Source of the DNA: Portunus trituberculatus
Lineage: Eukaryota > Arthropoda > Malacostraca > Decapoda > Portunidae
NCBI RefSeq assembly: GCF_017591435.1
Contig: NC_059276.1
Location: 4,404,911-4,468,910 of the forward strand
Direction: 5' to 3'
DNA length: 64,000 bases
Part shown: positions 48,192 to 57,239 of the stretch, piece by piece
Position numbering within the stretch: position 1 is the first letter of the stretch
Layout of the letters: every line of letters begins with the position of its first letter
The notes under the pieces: generated by a model
The model's database searches: none
Told to the model about the DNA's origin: nothing
The model's input: the letters and a program-made list of their open reading frames with translations, nothing else
Made by a program: the position numbers and the translations under genes

Positions 48192-48425
48192 AAACACACA
48201 CACATGCACGCGATAGGAAAATATTGGTTATAGAAGCAAGAGTTATTTAAGTTTCGAGGCACGTAGTGAGGCGCGTGCATGACCAGCCAAGTTGCACGTG
48301 CTACTGGTAAGGAAGGGCGTGCATGTGGCAGGTGTGCGAGTATCTTTTTTTTTTTTTTTTTTTGCTGTTCTACTTTTTTTTTATTTTTAGTCATGCATAA
48401 GGAAAGTGAAAGCTGCCCGTTGTGT

Positions 48426-48484
<59 letters not shown>

Positions 48485-48531
48485 ACCAAACGTGAGTGCC
48501 GGAAAATATGCGCAGTATGTTATGTAAAGTT

Positions 48532-48592
<61 letters not shown>

Positions 48593-48627
48593 TAAACAAT
48601 AAAAACGAATCATTGTAACCGAGGCCG

Positions 48628-48663
<36 letters not shown>

Positions 48664-48668
48664 AAAAC

Positions 48669-48716
<48 letters not shown>

Positions 48717-48878
48717 CACACGCGCTTCACCGTAACATTACCTATAGCACACATAGAAGCACGTATTCACCTGAAGTTAATTAGAATGATCACCTTTCAT
48801 TACATTCCCACGAAGGTTGATTCTCCCCTTGCACTTTCTACGTGTCAAGGAGACTGACTAAGGCAATAAAAAAAGAAG

Positions 48879-48936
<58 letters not shown>

Positions 48937-49103
48937 TTCAACTTGCCACTCTAAAGAAAAAAAAGACGAGCTGAGTGGAAAAATAAATTTGTGCTTATAC
49001 AGTGCAACCCAGCGAAATCTTAAACAACGATGTAGACTTTTAAAACTGTGAGAGATAAAATACTACGACTTACTTTTTACATTCATCATCTCTTGCATTC
49101 ATA

Positions 49104-49146
<43 letters not shown>

Positions 49147-49553
49147 TAGTTCCTTAAGCACCATAAAATTTCTATCGAATAAGTAAAAATAATCAATAAA
49201 TCAACAAAAACACAAACAAAAATCAACATATTACTTAAACACTCTTAAAAACCTTAATTAAGAGAATCGGAACCAAAAGACAAGATGCTTTTTTTCCGTT
49301 TTCTAATACGAGTTTCTTCCATTATCGTACATCTTTGTCCTTCGTGGTTTACGTAAGGACGCATTTATTTCTTCTTACCTTTCATTATTAAATTTCCCTT
49401 TGGCTTTACTCGCTGCCGACCTTCAGTGCACCAGTGACGAGTTCCGTTGTATACTTTTTTTGCTATTATTTTTATTATTATTCAGTTGTGTAAGGGAGTA
49501 AGGAATGCCTGGTTAGGGAGAAGGTACCTGTTGTTTGCATAAGGTTTTGAAGG

Positions 49554-49622
<69 letters not shown>

Positions 49623-50390
49623 GTGTGTGAATGAGTAGTTGGGTGTGAGCTGAATGGTTACATGTCAGAACACACACACACACACACACACACACATACG
49701 CGAATGACAAAACAAAAATCTTAGAGACAGTACACGTAACATATAAAACCAATTACTATTTCAACAACACAGAATTAAATAAGCATCAACAGCAATTTGT
49801 CAGGCACTCATATTGGACTTTTAAACCCTCATACAACTTACAAAAGACATTAAAACAACTATATCTGTTTAGATTATCCTATAAAAGACAAAAAATATAT
49901 AAAAACATCCTTAAAAACCCATCAAAATCACTATTTAAAAAGAAACATAAGTCATTTTCACTTATCACCCATAGAATCTAAATGTTTTAACACAAGACCT
50001 CATTACAAACTCTCTCCATTCATCACACACACCAACAATAAAAAAGACGAGTGGAAATGAATCACTGTTATCAAATCTACTTCATGTATTTAGTTTAACA
50101 CCCTGGCATTCAAAATTTACTAATGAAGAGACGATTAAAAGGCCGGAATATATCAAAAACACTACTCAGGCGTTCATCTGTAAACCCTCCCACACAGACA
50201 TGCTCCCACACAAACAACAGTGGCGTGGGGTGAGGAGGTTAATCATTGCTGCCTCTCCTCCTGCAGGTGCACGAAGTTCCTGACGCGGTAGTGAACTTTG
50301 TGCCTGGTAATAATAATGTGTACGGGGAACTGCATCTTTTCCGAACTCAATATTCTGGTGTCTTGATCCGAGGTAAGTGGCGGGGAGGAT

Positions 50391-50450
<60 letters not shown>

Positions 50451-50484
50451 TTGTCTTTCTGTGCTTATCTGGTTGTCTTCTTTT

Positions 50485-50553
<69 letters not shown>

Positions 50554-52180
50554 AGTAAAACAAGCACCTTTTTTCACATTTCTTTCCCAATCGGCTCTTT
50601 TAGTTGTTTATTTTCATTTTCTCGCCTCTACATCACGTATCACCTGTTTCTCTCCCCTTCTTCTTTTTATCTATCATTTTTCTCTCCCTTACATCACGTC
50701 TCACCTATTTTTTTTCCTCCTTTTTTTACTCATTTTATTCTTTTTTTTTCTCGTCCCCACGTCACATCAGGGAGAGTGTCCGGTCTGAGTCCAGGTCAAC
50801 ACGGCTTCCATGTGCATGCAGTCGGTGATCTCTCAGGGAAGTGCACGGCCGCAGGTGGTCACTTCAATCCCTACATGGTGAGTGGTGAGGTGAGGTGAGG
50901 TTGAGGGATACATTCTAAAACACATCTGAATAGCACTTCCTCTACTTTCACGAGGCTTTATAGTTAAGGTTACACTGTTTTTTAAAGGTGATTTTATAGT
51001 TTTAGTGACAGATTACCAACATTTCTACATTATTAACCTCTTCGATACCACGATGCGTTTCCATTTTCATTCTGATTACTATTAGGTGATTTTAAACAGC
51101 TTCAAAAACTAATGTGGGGGATTAAAGCAGTAAAGACTCTGGCCATCAATCTTCTGACCTCCATAGACTCTTCCTAATGTAAATAAAATCGTCTAATCAC
51201 ACTAAATATTCAAGGTAGAGATGCGTCCCAGTACTGAAGGAGTTAACAGGGGAAATACTCTCGAGAACCTGGTGTATCATCTCTGTGACCTTGAAAGACA
51301 GTCGTGGTGAGAGAGTAGAGCGTTTCAGAATACAGGCCTGAGTTGAGCTAGGTTCGGTGAGGTCAGGATAGGTCCAGTTTGGTTAGGTTAGAACAAGATG
51401 AGGTGAAGTTTGGTTTGGTTGTCTTTCCTTCCTTTCCTGCGCTTTTCCTTTTGCCTTATGTTAAATTACGTTAGGTTAGGTAAGATAATGTTAGATCAAT
51501 TGACACTGTCTTAGGTTTTATGCAAGAGAGGACTGGCAAAGGGCAACAAAATAAAGAAAAAAGCTTACTCAGTTACCAATTTCCTTACAGAGCCGATAAA
51601 ATTAGCCAAAGGAGAGGGACAAATGTCTTAAAATTTTCCTCTAGTCTATTCATAGGAAGTTGGAAATACAGACACAGGCAGGGAACTCCAGGTTAGTTTA
51701 AGGAAAGTTACGTATGGTTGGGTTAGGTAAGGTAAGATAATGTTATAACAATTAAGACTGCTTTAGATTAGGTTAGATTACGTTAGGTTAGGTTCGGTTA
51801 GGTTAGGTTAAGTAATACAAGGTAATGTTATATCATCTAAGACTAGTTAGGTAAGTTTTGTTAATTAGTTTACATAAAAGAATAAAGTATCACCACACAC
51901 ACACACACACACACACACACGAGCACCCTACATCACCCTAATCACTTTACCTCTCCCTTCAAACCCCCGATAATAAGTCAAGAGTGTAGCGTGGGAGAGT
52001 CACGCTTTACTTGTCATCGTCACATTAGCATTCCTTATCAGCGCCGAGTCATATCCTGGGGAAGGCGTGGTGAAGCTGTAAAGTTTCCGGGTATGAGGGG
52101 CGCCGTGAGTGACGAGACGCGAACCCGATTTATGTAAAGGGCTGATATATTTGTCTAGACTCGAGTGTTTTCATGGGTTT

Positions 52181-52230
<50 letters not shown>

Positions 52231-54426
52231 ATGTCTCGCTATTACTGCTCTCCTTGCTATGTCAGAACTGTGAGTTTAGTTTGTGTTAGTTTAGTCTATA
52301 CCCTCAATTGTGCGTTTTCGTCATCTTCCATACAACCCGTGCAGAAGAACGTCTATAAATTGAAGTCTTCCTCCTTCCTCTGCTGAGTTAATCCATCTCA
52401 GCATCATCGCTACACACTCTTCTCTCTCTACACACTCACCAAATCAATTCAGTCTTCTCCTTCAGTTGTTTTCTTATAGCCGCAAATTTCCTCCCTTTGT
52501 CTGTATTCTTTGCATCCTCCACCGTGTCTTTTTTTTTTTGGCATTTCTATCATTATTCCATATTATTATTCTGCTCTGCCTTCCTCTCGACTTTCTTCAC
52601 TTAAATTGTATTCTCCATGCTTTACCAATCGGTTTCTGGTCTTGTTTTATTACGTGACCATAACATTTAAATTTTCATCCACTGTGAGTCTCATTTTTGC
52701 ATATATTTTACTGTGATATCGTCCTTACTCTGTCTTTCTCTCGATTTGCTTCCCTTGAATGGTTTTCCCTACTCTTCTCTAATTGGTTTCTGGGTTTCCG
52801 GCCTTCTCTTCATACTACGTGACCATAACATTTAATTCTTCATTCACTTTGAGTCTCATTTTTTGCATATATACCGTGATTTCATTCCACTGCCTTACTC
52901 TCTGTCTTCCTCTCGATTTTCTTCCCCTTAAAAGGTTTTCCCTGCGCTTCTCTTAGTTTCTGACCTTCTCTTCTTACTACGTGACCAAAAGATTCAATTC
53001 TCCATCTTCTCGCTTCTGTAATGCATTCCAATCCTACTCTCCTCAGTTCAATATTCTCATCTCTATTCTATCCTTTTTTTCTCTCCCACCAATCAAAGGC
53101 TCCTATTCTGAAACGCTTTTGCGCCGCACTTCCACTATTTTCAAAGGATTCTAATTGAAGTTACAGGAAATTTTAACTCCTTCAGTACTGGAACACATTT
53201 TTACCATGAGTTTTGGGTATGATTAAACGATTTTACTTACATTAGGAAAGGTCTATGGAGATCACAAGATTAATGGCCAGAGTCTTCACTATTTTAATCC
53301 TTACATAAGTTTCTGAAGCTGTTTAATATCCCCTAGTAGCAAGCAGAACATAAATTAAATGCGTCGTGATACTGAGGGAGTCAAGGGTGTTTTTGTAATT
53401 CTGGTGACATGTTAATAAGGTTTCAGCATTACCAACGGGACAAATTATCTTTAGGACTCGACTAATTGTCTCTACAGTCTTCAACCCCACCGGTACTAAT
53501 ATGACGCGTTTTCATATTCATTCTGGTTACTATTTGGTGATTTTATACAGCTTCAAATGCTTATGTGAGGACTTAAATAGTGAAGACTCTAGTCATTAAT
53601 CTTCTGACCTTACTAGACCCTTCCTAATGTATGAAAAATCGTCTAATCACACCCAAACATTAAGGTAAAAATGCGTCTCAGTACTGAAGGAGTTAAAAAT
53701 GGTCTTCGTGAGAGATGGACACGTTTTTCAGTACCCAATCTCTTTCCAGAATACCCACAACTTCCCCTATCCAAGTGAAAGATGGTCGCGTTTCTCATTA
53801 CCCATTCGGTTTCCAGAATGCCCACGACTCCCCCTATGACGCTAGTGAGAGATGGAAGCGATTCTCAATATCCAATCTCTTTCCAGACTACCCACGGCTC
53901 CCCCTATGACGCTAACCGCCACGCTGGAGACCTTGGCAACATTCAGGCTGACCTTCATGGCAACGCTGACGTGTATATTCATGACTTGGTGATCTCCCTC
54001 GACCCTGCCTCCCCTGCGTACATCGGCAACCTGGCCATAGTGGTTCACCAGGGCGAGGATGATCTAGGACGTGGAGGCAATGCGGATAGCTTGAAAACTG
54101 GCAATGCTGGAGGACGTGCTGGGTGTGGACTCATCATACCTCTGTGAAATATTATCGTATCTGTTTTAAGTTCTCTATTTTATGATTTTTTCCCGCCTTT
54201 TCCTTTTTCTTTGTGTATTTTCTTTCTTTCTCTCATCAGTATTACGTGGTGAAAATTGTTGGATTTTGTTTTGTAAGTTATACGTCAAGTGAAATTATAC
54301 AATCTGTTGAAAAAAGTGCCTTGACAAAATAGATTAAAAATGCAATGATATATAAAAAAAAGATAATATAACCACGGTTACAGTAAATTGTTATTGTTTA
54401 TTTTGCTTCTTAAGAATGTTTTTGAT

Positions 54427-54511
<85 letters not shown>

Positions 54512-54798
54512 AACCCTCCTTCCCTCCTACCTCCACCACACACACAACCACATAAGCAAAGAAATATCACACCACTACCACCACCACCGCCACCACCACA
54601 ACACCTGCGCACACCTCTCATCAGGGACAGGTAAACGCGGCACCCAGCTGAGGGCTTAACGAGGCTTAACGACGAGTAACCAAGTGGTGTTTGACAGTCT
54701 TCCACCTCCTATTTCTCTCTCCTGACGAGGAAAGCTTCAGGAAAAGGAAAAAGCGTGTGTTGGAGTGTGCTGGGAACTTTTAAACACATCCACTCTAT

Positions 54799-54830
<32 letters not shown>

Positions 54831-54931
54831 TTTCTACTACTACTACTATTACTACTACTACTACTTCTACTACTACTACTACTTCTACTTCTAAGATTAC
54901 TACTACTACTATTACTACTACTACTACTGCT

Positions 54932-54969
<38 letters not shown>

Positions 54970-55008
54970 TAGAGGAGAAGTGTGTTTCATAAAGACCTGA
55001 TACTTTTT

Positions 55009-55065
<57 letters not shown>

Positions 55066-55526
55066 TTACTTGTTTACAATGTTCTCGGGACGTTTTTAGT
55101 TTAACACCCTCGGGAGCAAGATAATGAGGAAGGAGGAGGAGGAGGAGGAGGAGGAGGAGGAGAAGGAAGAGGAGGAGAAAAATTAAGGAAGAGGAATAAA
55201 ATGATAAGATTATGAAAAGGACGAAGTTAATGAAAAAAAGTAGAGAAACAACAGCAACAAAAACAACAAGAAAAGAAGCAAGAAACTCCAGCAGATCAAC
55301 GTTAAAAGAGAACAGATGAGTAAAAAAGGAGGAGAATATAAGCAGGAGGAGGAGGAGGAGGAGGAGGAGGAGGAGGACACGCCTTGCACAGAAACATACA
55401 CAGATATAAATAGAGAACATGAGGAGCAGCGGAGGGTAAACAAGGCAGCGTCAGAAGGCAAACACGAGATTTAAAAGTGAAGCTACAAAACTGCACTGTA
55501 TCTTTTGTAGCAGTGATGAGTCTGGA

Positions 55527-55567
<41 letters not shown>

Positions 55568-55679
55568 ACAATAGTAAAGCTGTCTGTATTTTTCTATTCA
55601 TTTACCCATCCATTTCATCCATCTCCCTATCTATCCCTCTTTTTACCTATCTATATAACTGCCTTTCCGTTTATGAATG

Positions 55680-55722
<43 letters not shown>

Positions 55723-56517
55723 TTATCTGCCTATCTGTCTACTTATCAGGCAGGCTCTTAGTCACACAATAAATAAAATGTATCACTTTTCTTAACACTA
55801 TTGATGCACAGCAGTCGTAAACATCATTGGAATCATGAAATCCCCTTGAACACTCGAAACCTTTCACTAAAACCTGTTTGAAGAATCTGAAACTCTTGGA
55901 AACCCTAAATTTTTCACTAGAACCTTCTAAAACATTGACAAATATCACTAGAACCCTGAAGACACGCTTAAAACTCAGAACTTCCACTAAAACAACATTG
56001 ACAAGTAAACAGAAATTCCCTCACCATATTTAGCTAATCAAATATCAATAGAATCATTAAAAAAGCACTTGAAAACTCCAAAATTTGTCAATAAAAGCTA
56101 TCAGAAGCAATCAAACCCCACTTAAGCCATAGAAACACCCTTGAAAACAACAAAACCTCTTCTGATTCCAGTTTAAAAAGGATTGAGACGAAACATTGAA
56201 AGATTTACGAATGTGATTACAAGAGTTTCAATCCCTCAGTACACTCACTCGTATTCCAACACCTATAAGGGATTGCAAGTAAGATAAACCACATAAATTA
56301 ACGCTACTTGCCGTCTCTTGCTTACTCGACCAAGAAATAGAGAGTTTATTGTTCTTTCGTCGCCCTCAGCATCTTTATTCGCATTTCTCTTCACGTTAGT
56401 TGAAAAAAAAAGGGAAGTTTGATCTTATTTTCGTGGGTTTTGTTTTAGGGTGTCTTGGTTGTGGTGGTGGTGGTGATGGTGGTGGTGGAATAAATAGATA
56501 AATAGGTAGAAGTAGTA

Positions 56518-56581
<64 letters not shown>

Positions 56582-57163
56582 AAGAAGAAGAAGAAGAAGA
56601 AGAAGAAGAAGAAGAAGAAGAAGAAGAAGAAGAAGAAGAAGAAGAAGAAGAAGAAGAAGAAGAAGAAGAAGAAGAAGAAGAAGAAAAAAAAAAAAAAAAA
56701 AAAAAAAAAAGAAAAAGAAAAGAAAAGAAAGAAGAAGAAGAAGAAGAAGATAAAAAAGGAGAAGAATAAAAAGAACAAAAGAAGAACAAAACAAAACGAA
56801 CAACAACAACAACAACAACGCAAACCACTACATCACCACTACCACCACCACCACCACCACCACCACCACCACCACCACCACCACTACTACCATCAGAGAG
56901 AGAGAGAGAGAGTCTATTCATGGATTACATCAAAGGCCTTTTCTTAACCTCGGCAATTTTTCTCTCGCCTTCCTTTTCCAACACAGAGACGATAACGAGG
57001 GAAGAGAGAGGGAGATAAAAGAGGGAAGAGGAATAGACCACGAGGAGGAGGAGGAGGAGGAGGAGGAGGAGGAGGAGGAAGAGAAGGAAGAGGAAACAAA
57101 GAGAGATAAAAAATGAAGACAAAGACACAAAGAGAAAATAGAGCAAAATATAAACAAAACATA

Positions 57164-57239
<76 letters not shown>

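Larger units (their letters stand above)
53101..53733 (+). mobile_element. MITE family B copy with two nested family A copies, ending at the SOD exon 5 splice region
   Basis: Left end TCCTATTCTGAAACGCTTTT and right end GAGATGGACACGTTTTTCAGTAC are inverted relatives. Family A copies at 53,173-53,384 and 53,481-53,696 interrupt it. The right end forms part of the unit that is triplicated up to the SOD exon 5 acceptor. Confidence 0.6.

Noticed and set aside
54737..56921. Several long open frames of Ser, Leu, Tyr, Thr or Phe runs
   Set aside because: They cross CTA, GAG, GTA and GAA arrays; no conserved sequence between arrays.
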